Source: Dehalococcoidia bacterium
GTDB lineage: Bacteria; Chloroflexota; Dehalococcoidia; CAUJGQ01
Assembly: GCA_035310145.1 (NCBI GenBank)
Contig: DATGEL010000017.1
Coordinates: forward strand, 1 to 64,000
Direction of reading: 5' to 3'
Length of the DNA: 64,000 nucleotides
Numbering within the stretch: the first letter of the stretch is position 1; every line of letters begins with the position of its first letter. The position numbers and the translations under genes are program-made. Positions 32,904 to 41,114 of the stretch are shown here, piece after piece. The notes beneath the pieces are model-generated. The model saw only the letters and a program-made list of their open reading frames with translations. It did no database searches and had not been told where the DNA came from.

Positions 32904-34442
32904 GTGCGCTACGGCTTCGTCATCGACCAGACCCGCTGCATCGGCTGCCACGCCTGCACGGTGGCCTGCAAGGCCGAGCATAACGTGCCCGTCGGCGTCT
33001 TCCGCACCTGGGTGCAGTACGTCGAGCGCGGGCGCTTTCCCGATACCTCGCGCCACTTCGCCGTGCTGCGCTGCAACCACTGCGACAACGCGCCCTGCAC
33101 CACGATCTGCCCCACGCGGGCGCTCTACCGCCGCGCCGACGGCATCGTCGACTTCGACAACAGCCGTTGCATCGGCTGCAAAGCCTGCATGCAGGCCTGC
33201 CCCTACGACGCGATCTATCTCGATCCCAACACGCACACGGCGGCGAAGTGCAACTACTGCGCCCACCGCACCGAACGCGGGCTGGAGCCGGCCTGCGTGG
33301 TCGTCTGCCCGGTGAACGCGATCATCCCCGGCGACCTTGACGACCCGGAGAGCCGCATCGCGCAGATCGTGGGGCGGCAGAAAGTCGCCGTGCGCAAGCC
33401 GGAGCAGGGCACGCGGCCCAAGCTGTTCTACGTCGGCGTGGACGAGATCGCGCTGCAGCCCGGCGCCCTGCGCGACGACGGCGCTTATCTCTGGGCCGAG
33501 CGCCCGGCCGCCGCGCCGATTCCCATCCAGCCCGCCCCGTCCGCCTACGGCACGGCCGCGGGCGCCGTCGGCCGCAAGGTCTACGACGTGACACACGCCA
33601 AGCCCTGGGGCTGGAAGGTCGCGGCGTACCTCTGGACGAAGGGCGTGGGCGCGGGCGCGGCGCTGGTCGCCGCCTTCCTGCTCGCCTTCGGCTTGCTGCC
33701 GCGCTCCTGGCTGCTGGACGGCGCGGCGCCGGCGCTGGCCGTCGTCTTCACCGCGCTGACGGCCGGGCTGCTGGTCTGGGATCTGAAGCGGCCGGAGCGC
33801 TTCCTCTACCTGCTGCTCAAGCCCAATCCGGGTTCGTGGCTGGTGCGCGGCGCCTGGTGTCTGATCGCCTTCGGCGGTTTCGCCGGCCTCTGGTTCCTGC
33901 TGAACCTGGCCGGGGCGCGCGGCGCCCTGCCCGTCTTCTGGTGGCTGAGCGGGCTGAGCGCGATCGCGGCCGCGGGCTACACCGGCTTTCTCTTCGGGCA
34001 GGCAGAAGGGCGCGACCTCTGGCAGAGCACCCTCTTCCTGCCGCACCTGATCGCCGCCGCCGTCGCGGGCGGGGCGGCGCTGCTGATCATCGCCGCGTTG
34101 CTCGGTGGCGAGGGGCGCGAGACGCTGCTGCCGCTGGCGCGTGCGCTGGCGCTGGGCGCGCTGGCCACCGGCCTGTTGGCGCTGGCGGAGGCCGTGAGCC
34201 GTCATGCCACGGCCGATGCGGCCCGCGCCGCGCACGAGCTGGCCTTCGGCCGCTTCCGCCGCTGGTTCTGGCTCGGCGCCGTGCTCTGCGGCGCGGCCCT
34301 GCCGCTGCTGGCGGCGCTGCTCTACCTCTCGGCAGGCGCCGCGGGCGCGCTGCTGGCCATCGGGGCGCTGGCGGCGCTCGCCGGCCTCGCCGCCTTCGAG
34401 TGGGCCTGGGTGGAGGCCGGCCAGGTGGTGCCGCTGAGCTGA
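32904..34442 (+). CDS. fused DmsB-type 4x[4Fe-4S] protein and NrfD-type membrane anchor
   Basis: 512 aa from GTG 32904 behind GGAGG (6-nt spacing). N-terminal 200 residues carry four ferredoxin motifs: CIGCHACTVACKAEHN, CNHCDNAPCTTICP, CIGCKACMQACPY and CNYCAHRTERGLEPACVVVCP. Residues about 240-512 hold eight or so membrane helices of the NrfD/PsrC type. The two are normally separate subunits of DMSO/polysulfide-reductase-like complexes moving electrons between quinol and a molybdopterin subunit. No catalytic subunit adjoins, so the partner must be encoded elsewhere. Confidence 0.88.
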   Translation: MRYGFVIDQTRCIGCHACTVACKAEHNVPVGVFRTWVQYVERGRFPDTSRHFAVLRCNHCDNAPCTTICPTRALYRRADGIVDFDNSRCIGCKACMQACPYDAIYLDPNTHTAAKCNYCAHRTERGLEPACVVVCPVNAIIPGDLDDPESRIAQIVGRQKVAVRKPEQGTRPKLFYVGVDEIALQPGALRDDGAYLWAERPAAAPIPIQPAPSAYGTAAGAVGRKVYDVTHAKPWGWKVAAYLWTKGVGAGAALVAAFLLAFGLLPRSWLLDGAAPALAVVFTALTAGLLVWDLKRPERFLYLLLKPNPGSWLVRGAWCLIAFGGFAGLWFLLNLAGARGALPVFWWLSGLSAIAAAGYTGFLFGQAEGRDLWQSTLFLPHLIAAAVAGGAALLIIAALLGGEGRETLLPLARALALGALATGLLALAEAVSRHATADAARAAHELAFGRFRRWFWLGAVLCGAALPLLAALLYLSAGAAGALLAIGALAALAGLAAFEWAWVEAGQVVPLS

Positions 34443-34546
34443 CGCCGCGCCCTCGCCCGCACGGTGTATGCGCAGCCGCCCGCGGCAGCCGACACTGGAA
34501 GCGGGCGCCGCGCACCACGGCGCGGCAGCCGCACGGAGCGATCGGC

Positions 34547-34786
34547 ATGCGACGGCAACCAGTTACCTCAGAGAGTCTGAAATCGGTCGGTTTCCAGCCC
34601 GCCGGCGGCGTGCTCGAGGTCGAGTTCAACAACGGCCACGTTTACCGCTATCTGCGCGTGCCGCGGCGCGTCTATCAGGGATTGCTGCGGGCGCCGTCGC
34701 TCGGCGTCTACTTTAACGAGTGCATCAAGAGCGACTACACCTACACTCCCGTGCCCGCGCCGGCCTACGCCGGGCAGGAGGGCTGA
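34547..34786 (+). CDS. KTSC-domain protein
   Basis: 79 aa. SLKSVGFQPAGGVLEVEFNNGHVYRYLRVPRRVYQGLLRAPSLGVYFNECIKSDYTY matches the KTSC domain, a short beta-rich module of unknown function, often with RNA-related partners. Preceded by a purine-rich GGAGCGATCGGC. It precedes a hypothetical gene by 32 bases. Confidence 0.82.
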   Translation: MRRQPVTSESLKSVGFQPAGGVLEVEFNNGHVYRYLRVPRRVYQGLLRAPSLGVYFNECIKSDYTYTPVPAPAYAGQEG

Positions 34787-34817
34787 GCGCCACGCCCGGC
34801 CGCCATACAATCGGCGC

Positions 34818-35180
34818 ATGAGTGAGCAACCGCCGCGACCACCGCTCTCCCAGGCAACGCTCGCGGAGGCGATCGCCGCCTTCGACGCGGGCAACCACGC
34901 CTGGGGCCGCTTCCGGCACTTCGTGCTGCCAACGGCGCCGGCGGCGCTGGCCGTCTCCACCGCGTCCGTGCGCGAGGCGCTGAGCGAGGCGGCGATCTGC
35001 GTGCCCGACACCCGGCCGGGCGAGCACCAGGCGCTGCTGGCCGCGCTGCGGCAGACGCGCGAGCGGCTGGACGCTTACGCCGCGGCGCTGCCCGCCGCGG
35101 TGCCGCGCACGGAGCTGGACCAGGCCGCCGAGGATTTTGGCGAAGCGATCGCGCTGCTGGAGGGCCAGGGGGCGGCGTAG
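34818..35180 (+). CDS. helical hypothetical protein
   Basis: 120 aa, nearly all predicted helix, Ala/Leu-rich (TLAEAIAAFDAGNHAWGRFRHFVLP ... LLAALRQTRERLDAYAAALPAAVPRTELDQAAEDFGEAIALLEG). No recognised domain. Codon pattern and position after the KTSC gene support a real gene. Function unknown. Confidence 0.6.
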   Translation: MSEQPPRPPLSQATLAEAIAAFDAGNHAWGRFRHFVLPTAPAALAVSTASVREALSEAAICVPDTRPGEHQALLAALRQTRERLDAYAAALPAAVPRTELDQAAEDFGEAIALLEGQGAA

Positions 35181-35189
35181 CGCCGTGAG

Positions 35190-35415
35190 CCCTCATCCCC
35201 CAGCCCCTTCCCCCAATACTAGGGGAAGGGGAGATCATGGCGCGGGGGTCCGGGGCTGAAGGCGAAACGCTGCGGGCGCCGGTCAGGGTGCACCCCGCGT
35301 GTCCTTCGCGGCAGCAGCCTTGCCACACGGCGCTTGACTCACCCGACTCGGCTCCGGAACCCCCGCCGCAGGATCGCCCTTCCCCAGGATTGGGGGAAGG
35401 GACGGGGATGAGGGC
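35190..35415. repeat. two inverted copies of a dispersed C-rich palindrome
   Basis: 35190-35232 reads CCCTCATCCCCC, then CCCCTTCCCCCA, then TAGGGGAAGGGG; 35375-35415 holds the same unit on the other strand ending GGGGATGAGGG. Each copy is itself a hairpin. They fill most of the 272-bp gap before the J-domain gene. The same family recurs at 60906. Confidence 0.8.
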
Positions 35416-35452
35416 CGAAGCCTGTCGTACGATGGAGGCGAGGTGAGGCCGG

Positions 35453-36214
35453 GTGGAGAACCTGTACGCGATTCTGGGGGTCGAGACCTCGGCGTCGGCC
35501 GAGGAGATCCGGGCGGCCTACCGCTCACTGGCGCAGCGCTTTCACCCGGACCATAACCCGCATGACCTGGCGGCGGCGCAGCGCATGCAGGAGATCAACG
35601 AGGCGTTCGCGGTGCTGAACGCGCCGGAGCGGCGCCGCGCCTACGACGCGACGCTGGCGGCAGCGGCGCCCGCCAACGGCGCCACGCCCGCGCACGGCGC
35701 CGGCCGCGGGCAGCGGCCCTACTTCCGCGGCAACAACTGGGGGCTGCACGAGGGCGCCGAGGCGCCGCCCGAGCACATCGTGCGCGCCGCGCCCGGCGCC
35801 TTCAACCTCGCCGTCATCAGCGTGGAGCGGCCGCCGGCGCGCATTGTCACCCTGCACAGCGACGCGCCCTTTGCCGTGACGCTGCGCGCGACCTGCTCGC
35901 CCTGGCTGGAGGTGTCGCGGCCGGAGCTGGAGATGCCGCGGCGGGGCAGCGTCGATCTGACGATCGCGGTGACATCGGAAGCGGCGCGCGAGCTGCGCGG
36001 CTGGCGCGATGGCGGCGTCTCCTTCATCAGCGACGACCCGCGCGTCTACGCCCCCGACGTGCGCGTGACGACGATCTTCATGGCGCAGGGCCCCGTGACG
36101 GCGGCGCAGGCCCGGCCGCAGGACGAGCTGGCCCGCGAGCGGCGCGAGGACGACCTGCGCGCGGCGAGCACGGAGGAGCCGCGCGGCTGGCTGCGGCGGC
36201 TGTTCGGCGGCTGA
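35453..36214 (+). CDS. J-domain protein with C-terminal beta-sandwich
   Basis: 253 aa from GTG 35453. N-terminal J domain YAILGVETSASAEEIRAAYRSLAQRFHPDHNP ... RMQEINEAFAVLNAPERRRAYDA with the HPD motif. Residues about 115-205 look like an Ig-like beta-sandwich (FNLAVISVERPPARIVTLHSDAPFAVTLRATCSPWLEVSRPELEMPRRGSVDLTIAV). No zinc or DnaJ C-terminal domain, so it is a specialised DnaK co-chaperone rather than DnaJ. Isolated between repeat-rich gaps. Confidence 0.88.
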   Translation: MENLYAILGVETSASAEEIRAAYRSLAQRFHPDHNPHDLAAAQRMQEINEAFAVLNAPERRRAYDATLAAAAPANGATPAHGAGRGQRPYFRGNNWGLHEGAEAPPEHIVRAAPGAFNLAVISVERPPARIVTLHSDAPFAVTLRATCSPWLEVSRPELEMPRRGSVDLTIAVTSEAARELRGWRDGGVSFISDDPRVYAPDVRVTTIFMAQGPVTAAQARPQDELARERREDDLRAASTEEPRGWLRRLFGG

Positions 36215-36257
36215 GCGCGGCCTCATTCAAAGTCTCCGACGGTCGCGCTGCGCTCTG

Positions 36258-36293
36258 GCCCTGGCCCCCTCTCCAGGAACTGGAGAGGGGGGA
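36258..36293. repeat. dispersed palindrome, TGGCCCCCTCTCC family
   Basis: CCCTCTCCA, a short loop, then TGGAGAGGGG, preceded by CCCTGGCC. Matches copies at 36867, 41226, 43922 and 60973. Located between the J-domain and SET genes and could fold as a hairpin in either transcript. Confidence 0.8.
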
Positions 36294-36332
36294 AGCTGTA
36301 GATTGAGTTGTTTGGAGAGACCGAGGACCGCC

Positions 36333-36358
36333 CTCCTATTCTCTATTCCCTGTTCCCT
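36333..36358. repeat. heptad repeat at the SET gene 3' end
   Basis: Minus strand reads GGGAACAGGGAATAGAGAAT: GGGAACA, GGGAATA, GAGAATA units of 7 bases. The SET stop codon TAG is inside the second unit, so the repeat supplies the protein's C-terminus. Confidence 0.7.
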
Positions 36359-36847
36359 GATCCGGGCAGCTTCGCCAGCAGGTAGGCGGAGAGATAGGAG
36401 CCGTAGCGGGCCTGAAGCTCGGGGCGGCGCCAGTCGCGGCCGCCGATCGTGCCGCGGCAGCTTGCTCTGCCGCAGCGGCAGGTCAACTCGCCGTCTTCGT
36501 CGTCGATCATGGCGTAGTCGCTTGTCAGCTCCTCGCCGGCCGCGATCGGGCGCATAGCGACGAAGAGCACGTTGCCGCGTACGCCGACGTTCGGCTCGCA
36601 GGAGTGGTTGAGGAAGAGCATCACGCGCTCGACCTCTTCGGGCAGAAGTGGCGCGAGAAAGGCGTCGTCCGCGATCTGGATGTAGGAGTCGCCGATCAGC
36701 GCGGCTTTGGCGTCGAGCGTGGCGCGGTCGATGATGTGCCCGCCCTTGATCGCGACCAACTCGCCCGCGGCGATCGGCGCGACGGCGCACAGCCCGCGGC
36801 CTTCGATGCCGCTGCGCCGGCCCTTCGCCGTCTTCGGCGATGTCCAT
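36343..36847 (-). CDS. SET-domain protein with probable single-base frameshift near its start
   Basis: Core SET motifs are present: GIEGRGLCAVAPIAAGELVAIKGG (motif I), LFLNHSCEPNVGV (N-H-S-C-x-P-N) and PIAAGEELTSDYAM, then a post-SET-like cysteine group CRCGRASCRGT. It is thus a candidate protein-lysine methyltransferase. The natural ATG appears to be at 36847 (MDIA), but one extra base near 36835 throws it out of frame; removing it gives MDIAKTAKGRRSGIEGRG. Without that, only a late GTG at 36759 could start and motif I would be lost. The last codons (GNRE) come from a heptad repeat. Confidence 0.7.
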
Positions 36848-36866
36848 GATGAGGCAAGCGGCGTGG

Positions 36867-36906
36867 TCTCACCCCCTGGCCCCCTCTCCGGGAACTGGAG
36901 AGGGGT
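36867..36906. repeat. dispersed palindrome, TGGCCCCCTCTCC family
   Basis: CTCACCCCCTGGCCCCCTCT continues CCGGG-AACTGGAGAGGGG. Near-identical to the copy at 36258. It lies between the SET start and the dnaA stop. Confidence 0.8.
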
Positions 36907-36934
36907 AGGCAGGAAGTAGTTCGTTTGAAGAGGA

Positions 36935-36982
36935 ATCGCTCCTTCTAATCCCTGTTCCCTACTTCCTAACCCCTGTTCCCTA
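36935..36982. repeat. heptad repeat at the dnaA 3' end
   Basis: Minus strand carries GGGAACA, GGGGTTA, GGAAGTA, GGGAACA, GGGATTA units. The dnaA stop TAG (36966-36968) and its last codons (GNRG) fall inside it, as at the SET gene. Confidence 0.7.
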
Positions 36983-38513
36983 GCGCGGCGCGGAGGTCGG
37001 CGAGCTGCTGGCGCAGCTCGGGGTCGAGCAGGCGGGCGTCTTCGATCTTCTTGCTGCCGTACATCACCGTCGTGTGGTCGCGCTTGCCGAGGATGCGGCC
37101 GATCTCGGTCAGCGGCCGGCCGGCGTCCTCGCGCAGCAGGTACATCGCGATCTGGCGGGCGTGGGCAATGCGTTTGTCGCGCCCCTGGCCGGCGAGCTGC
37201 GTCTGCTTCACACCGTAGTACTCGGCCACGGCGTCGAGGATCTCCTCGGGCTGCGGGGCGCGGCGGCGCGTGGCGGCGGGCGCCTCGCCCAGCGCCTTCA
37301 GGGCCAGGTCAAGCGTGATCGCGCCGCCGGTCAGGTCGGCGTACGCGATCACGCGGTTGAGCGAGCCTTCCAGCTCGCGCACGTTCTCGCGGTTGCGGTC
37401 CGCGATGAAGACCAGCACGTCTTCCGGCACGCCGCGGCCGGAGACGTGCGCCTTCTCCTGCAGGATCGCCAGCCGCGTCTCCGGGCTGGGCGGCTGGATG
37501 TCGGCGATCAGCCCCCACTCGAAGCGCGAGATCAGCCGGTCTTGCAGGCCGGTCACCTTCTTCGGCGGCTGGTCCGAAGTGAGCACGATCTGGCGGCCGT
37601 GCGCGTGCATGTCGTTGAATGTATGGAAGAACTCTTCCATCGTTCCCTCTTTGCCGGCGATAAACTGGATGTCGTCGATCAGCAAGAGGTCGGCGCTGCG
37701 GTAGCGGCTGCGAAACTCCTCGTTGCGGCCGGAGCGGATCGCGGCCACCATGTCGTTGGTGAACTGCTCGGAGGTGACGTAGATCACGCGCAGGCCGCGG
37801 GCGAGCAGCGCGTGGCCCATAGCGTGCAGCAGGTGTGTCTTGCCCAGGCCCACGCCGCCGTAGAGAAAGACGGGGTTGTAGGTCTGGCCGGGACGCTCGC
37901 AGGCGCCGACGCAGGCGGCGAGCGCCAGGCGGTTGTTGTCGCCCTCCACGAAGGTCTCGAAGGTGTAGCGCTCGTTCAGCCGCGGCGGCGCGTAGGGCGC
38001 ATCGGTGTAGGTGTCGCGCAGGCGGCCGCCGTCGCCGGCGCCGAAGAGGCTGCTCGCCGGCTCGGAGGCCGGCTGCGCGGCCGTGCCAGCAGCAAGCGGC
38101 GCCGGCTGAGCTGGACCGGGCGCGCCCAGCACTTCGAAGGTCACGTCGAGCGGCTCGCCCGCAATCTGGGCCAGCGCCTGGCGGATGGTGGGGCGTAGCT
38201 TCAGCGCCAGGTACTCGGTGGCGAAGTCCGAAGGCGCGGCTACGGTCAGCATGCCGGCGGCGAGGCGCAGGCCCTGCGTCTCGCGCAGGAACATCTCGTA
38301 GATCGGCTGCGTCACCTGCATCTGCAACTGGCCGAGGGCGGCCTGCCAGAGCTGCGGCACGGCCGGCGCCTCGCCGCCGGCACCGTCGCGCACGGCGTTC
38401 GTCGTACCGCTCTGCATGCCGGCGTCGCCGAAGTCGGCATCGCTGAGCAGGCGCGGGCGCGCGGGCGCCGGCCGCGGCTCCTCGCCTGCGTCGTCGTAGC
38501 GGCGCTGCTGCAT
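36966..38513 (-). CDS. dnaA: chromosomal replication initiator DnaA
   Basis: 515 aa from the ATG at 38513 (MQQRRYDDAGEE). Domain I: LWQAALGQLQMQVTQPIYEMFLRETQGLRL; domain III AAA+ with YTFETFVEGDNNRLA, VFLYGGVGLGKTHLLHAMGH and LLLIDDIQFIAGKE; domain IV ends with the DnaA-box-binding LTEIGRILGKRDHTTVMYGSKKIE. A Pro/Ala-rich linker separates I and III. dnaN, gyr and rpmH are not adjacent and no clustered TTATCCACA boxes were noticed, so the gene is not in the usual origin context. Confidence 0.97.
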   Translation of the reverse strand: MQQRRYDDAGEEPRPAPARPRLLSDADFGDAGMQSGTTNAVRDGAGGEAPAVPQLWQAALGQLQMQVTQPIYEMFLRETQGLRLAAGMLTVAAPSDFATEYLALKLRPTIRQALAQIAGEPLDVTFEVLGAPGPAQPAPLAAGTAAQPASEPASSLFGAGDGGRLRDTYTDAPYAPPRLNERYTFETFVEGDNNRLALAACVGACERPGQTYNPVFLYGGVGLGKTHLLHAMGHALLARGLRVIYVTSEQFTNDMVAAIRSGRNEEFRSRYRSADLLLIDDIQFIAGKEGTMEEFFHTFNDMHAHGRQIVLTSDQPPKKVTGLQDRLISRFEWGLIADIQPPSPETRLAILQEKAHVSGRGVPEDVLVFIADRNRENVRELEGSLNRVIAYADLTGGAITLDLALKALGEAPAATRRRAPQPEEILDAVAEYYGVKQTQLAGQGRDKRIAHARQIAMYLLREDAGRPLTEIGRILGKRDHTTVMYGSKKIEDARLLDPELRQQLADLRAALGNRG

Positions 38514-38760
38514 GCGCGTCCTCGTCGCTTCGCCGGAAGCGTTGTTATAGCGTAACAGCAGGGTTGGGGCCTGACAAGCGCGAGGGAGGCGGTGCAGCGC
38601 GCCGCCGGGCAGTTTATGTCTCCGGTCCAGATGCAGCTCGCGTGCCGCCGGCGCACGCCGTTGCGCCCAGCGTTCCAGCCGGTACCATGCAAGCAACCCA
38701 CCACGCTTCGCCGCGACCGTCGACAGAAGACGGCGTGGACACCTGTTCAGGAGGGCCTGC

Positions 38761-38982
38761 ATGCGCTGCAGTCACCCCGCCGCTGCCATCACCGACCGCG
38801 CCGTGCACGCGCTGGAGGGCGATACCGTGCGCTACGCCTGGCGCGGCGCCTGCACGAGCTGCCGCCACGGCGTGGTCGGCGTCACCAGCGTGCCCGCCGG
38901 CCTGGCGCCCGAGCACGTGAGCCTGCTGCTGGCCAACGAGCTGAAAAGCTATCTCAGCCAGGTCGCCGCGCAGCACGCCTGA
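38761..38982 (+). CDS. small Cys-containing protein
   Basis: 73 aa with C3-x-H5 near the N-terminus and C31-x2-C34-x-H36 (CTSCRH), possible zinc ligands, then a helical C-terminus (APEHVSLLLANELKSYLSQVAAQ). No family recognised. The coding frame, GAGGGCC upstream and a strong terminator downstream support expression. Divergent from dnaA. Confidence 0.6.
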   Translation: MRCSHPAAAITDRAVHALEGDTVRYAWRGACTSCRHGVVGVTSVPAGLAPEHVSLLLANELKSYLSQVAAQHA

Positions 38983-39006
38983 CGCGCCGCGCACCCGTCC
39001 ACGCCG

Positions 39007-39048
39007 CCGGCCACCCGGCCTGTCCACAAGGACAGGCCGGGTGGCCGG
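39007..39048 (+). terminator. strong terminator after the small Cys protein
   Basis: A perfect 19-bp stem, 39007-39025 with 39030-39048, closes on ACAA and is followed by TCTCTTT. It is 25 bases past the stop. Confidence 0.85.
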
Positions 39049-39134
39049 TCTCTTTGCGAGTGGCCCGCCGTGGCCTTCGGCCGTCGTCGCGTCGGAGGGC
39101 GGCGTCTACGATCGAATTGGGCGAATCTAAGACA

Positions 39135-39204
39135 TGGTTTCAAAACCAGCGTTCAGGTGCGATCGCACACCTACAAGCGGGAACTCGAGCCGGTTTTGAA
39201 ACCA
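39135..39204. promoter_or_regulatory. nested dyads upstream of the 39.2-kb operon
   Basis: Outer inverted repeat TGGTTTCAAAACC (39135-39147) and GGTTTTGAAACCA (39192-39204), each nearly palindromic by itself, enclosing the perfect palindrome GTGCGATCGCAC (39157-39168). The structure ends 33 bases before the start of the first gene of the hypothetical-SDR-queA group. Regulator binding or an RNA structure are both possible. Confidence 0.55.
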
Positions 39205-39237
39205 CCTGTAAGGCCCGCCCGATCGAGGCACGGCGCG

Positions 39238-40308
39238 ATGGCAGCGCGAACAGAGCAAGCGAAGAACGAGACAACGGATGCGGCCGACGCCGCCTACGAC
39301 GCGGCGCTGCGGGCCGTTGTCGCCGGGACGAGCGGCGGACTCAACCCCACGGCGCTCGCGGTGCTCGCCCCGCTGAACGCGGTCTTCTACCTGCGCGACT
39401 ACCTGCCCGCCAACGAGCACGCCGCCGTAGTGGCCAGCGCTGCCCGCCGCCTCATCTCCGAGGTATCGACGCCGAACGCCGAGCCGGCAGCAGTACAGCC
39501 ATGGCGCGGCAGGCGCCGGCCGTCGATCACCGCGTTGGCTCGACTGGCCGGCACGCGGACCGATACCTCGCGGGCGGTGACGCTGCTGCAACACCTGCTG
39601 GAGCTTGAACCGCGGCTCGACCACAGATCCGTCCGCGGGCTGCGCCTCACCGCGCACAGCCTGCTGCTTGGCATGCCGGCGGCGCCCGAACGCATCGCCT
39701 GGGCAAGCAGCGCGGCCCGCGGTGGCCTGAATGCCTGGGCGGCAGGCAACGCCCGTCCGCCGCGCGATGGCGAGACGGCGAGATGGGCGGGCTGCCTCGG
39801 GCAGCCGCCGCTGGAGCCGGCGCGGCAGGCGCTCGCCGGCGGCCTGCGCTTCGCCGCGCTGGTCGACGCGCTGAGCGTGGCCGCGGCGTTGCGCCTGCAT
39901 GCCCGGCCGAATGCTGATGAAGCCACGGGGCTGATCGCCGCCCATGCCGTGCGCCGGCTGGCGGAGATCGGCGGCGCCCCGGCCCTGGCCGCCTGGCTGG
40001 GCGTCGCGGCCGAGCTTTCACCCACGCCGGACCGCGGACTGCTGAAGGCGCGCGAGCCCGCGCCGGAACCGCGGGCGCTGGCGCTTGCCGCCGTCCGCTC
40101 GGGCGAAGCGCTGCTCATCCAGGCGGCCGAGGCGGCGCTGATGGAAGCCGAGGCGCTGCCGCCGGAGCTGCGCCACGTGCCGCTCTCTGCGCTTGCTGCT
40201 CTGCTGCGGGCGCACAGGGCGATGGCCGCGGAGCCAGGTTCGGCGCAACTTCATGCAGCACACGAAGAGTGCGCGGCGGCCACCGCCGCCGCTGGAGGAA
40301 TTCGATGA
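39238..40308 (+). CDS. helical hypothetical protein
   Basis: 356 aa from ATG 39238, Ala/Leu/Arg-rich and mainly helical with no recognisable motif. Segments such as AALRAVVAGTSGGLNPTALAVLAPLNAVFYLRDYLP and TLLQHLLELEPRLDHRSVRGLRL suggest helical repeats. Its stop overlaps the SDR start (ATGA), so it is a genuine first gene of an operon with an SDR and queA. Function unknown. Confidence 0.65.
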   Translation: MAARTEQAKNETTDAADAAYDAALRAVVAGTSGGLNPTALAVLAPLNAVFYLRDYLPANEHAAVVASAARRLISEVSTPNAEPAAVQPWRGRRRPSITALARLAGTRTDTSRAVTLLQHLLELEPRLDHRSVRGLRLTAHSLLLGMPAAPERIAWASSAARGGLNAWAAGNARPPRDGETARWAGCLGQPPLEPARQALAGGLRFAALVDALSVAAALRLHARPNADEATGLIAAHAVRRLAEIGGAPALAAWLGVAAELSPTPDRGLLKAREPAPEPRALALAAVRSGEALLIQAAEAALMEAEALPPELRHVPLSALAALLRAHRAMAAEPGSAQLHAAHEECAAATAAAGGIR

Positions 40309-41114
40309 CCGAGAAGACGAACCGCGACGGCGACCTGCACGGCCGCGTGGCGCTGATTACCGGCGCCTCGCGCGGGCTGGGTGCCGCGCTGGCGCTGGAA
40401 CTGGCGAAAGCGGGCATGAAGCTGGTGCTCGCCAGCCGCGAGGGCAGCCGCGCCGAGCTGGAGCGTGTGGCCGAACAGGCACGGGCGCTGGGCGCCGAAA
40501 CGCTGGCCGTATCGGCCGACGTGGCCGACCGCGCCGATGTCGAACGGCTGGCGGCGGAGGCGCTGGGCCGCTTCGGCCGCGTCGATCTGCTGGTGAACAA
40601 CGCCTCGACGCTGGGACCGCTGCCGCTGCCGCTGCTGCTGGACACGCCGGTGGAGGGCTTCCGCGCGGCGCTGGAGACCAATCTCTTCGGACCGTTCCTG
40701 CTGACGCGGGCGCTGGCCGGCCAGATGCTGGCGCGCGACGCCGGGCTGATCATTAACGTCACGTCCGACGCCGCCGCCGTAGGCTATCCGCACTGGGGCG
40801 CCTACGGCGTCTCCAAGGCGGCGCTCGACCAGCTCACCCGCGTCTGGGCGGCCGAACTGGAAGGCACCGGTGTCGGCATCGCCGCCATCGACCCCGGCTC
40901 GATGAACACCGTCATGCACCGCGACGCCGAGCCGGACGAAAATCCCGAGGAGTGGGCCGATCCAGCCGCGATCGCGCCGGCGCTGGCGCTGCTGGCGCGG
41001 GCCGATCCGCGCCGCGTCAACGGCCGTCGCTTCGAGGCGCAGGATCGCGCCGCGCTCGCCGAGTTGCGTGAGCTGGCGGCATCAGGAGTACAAACGGAGA
41101 CCAGCCATGTTTAG
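40305..41114 (+). CDS. short-chain dehydrogenase/reductase
   Basis: 269 aa. Classical SDR: ALITGASRGLGAALALELAKAG (TGxxxGxG), NNAS in DLLVNNASTLGP, then NVTSDAAAVGYPHWGAYGVSKAAL giving the Ser-Tyr-x3-Lys catalytic set, and AIDPGSMNT. NAD(P)H-dependent reductase or dehydrogenase; substrate unknown. Coupled to the gene before it (ATGA) and overlapping queA by 8 bases. Confidence 0.93.
   Translation: MTEKTNRDGDLHGRVALITGASRGLGAALALELAKAGMKLVLASREGSRAELERVAEQARALGAETLAVSADVADRADVERLAAEALGRFGRVDLLVNNASTLGPLPLPLLLDTPVEGFRAALETNLFGPFLLTRALAGQMLARDAGLIINVTSDAAAVGYPHWGAYGVSKAALDQLTRVWAAELEGTGVGIAAIDPGSMNTVMHRDAEPDENPEEWADPAAIAPALALLARADPRRVNGRRFEAQDRAALAELRELAASGVQTETSHV

Noticed and set aside
35190-35415. 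CRISPR array
   Set aside because: Only two repeat copies in opposite orientation without regularly spaced spacers; they belong to a dispersed palindrome family.
36966-38762. Replication origin at dnaA
   Set aside because: No cluster of DnaA boxes was noticed and dnaN, gyrB, recF or rpmH are not adjacent.
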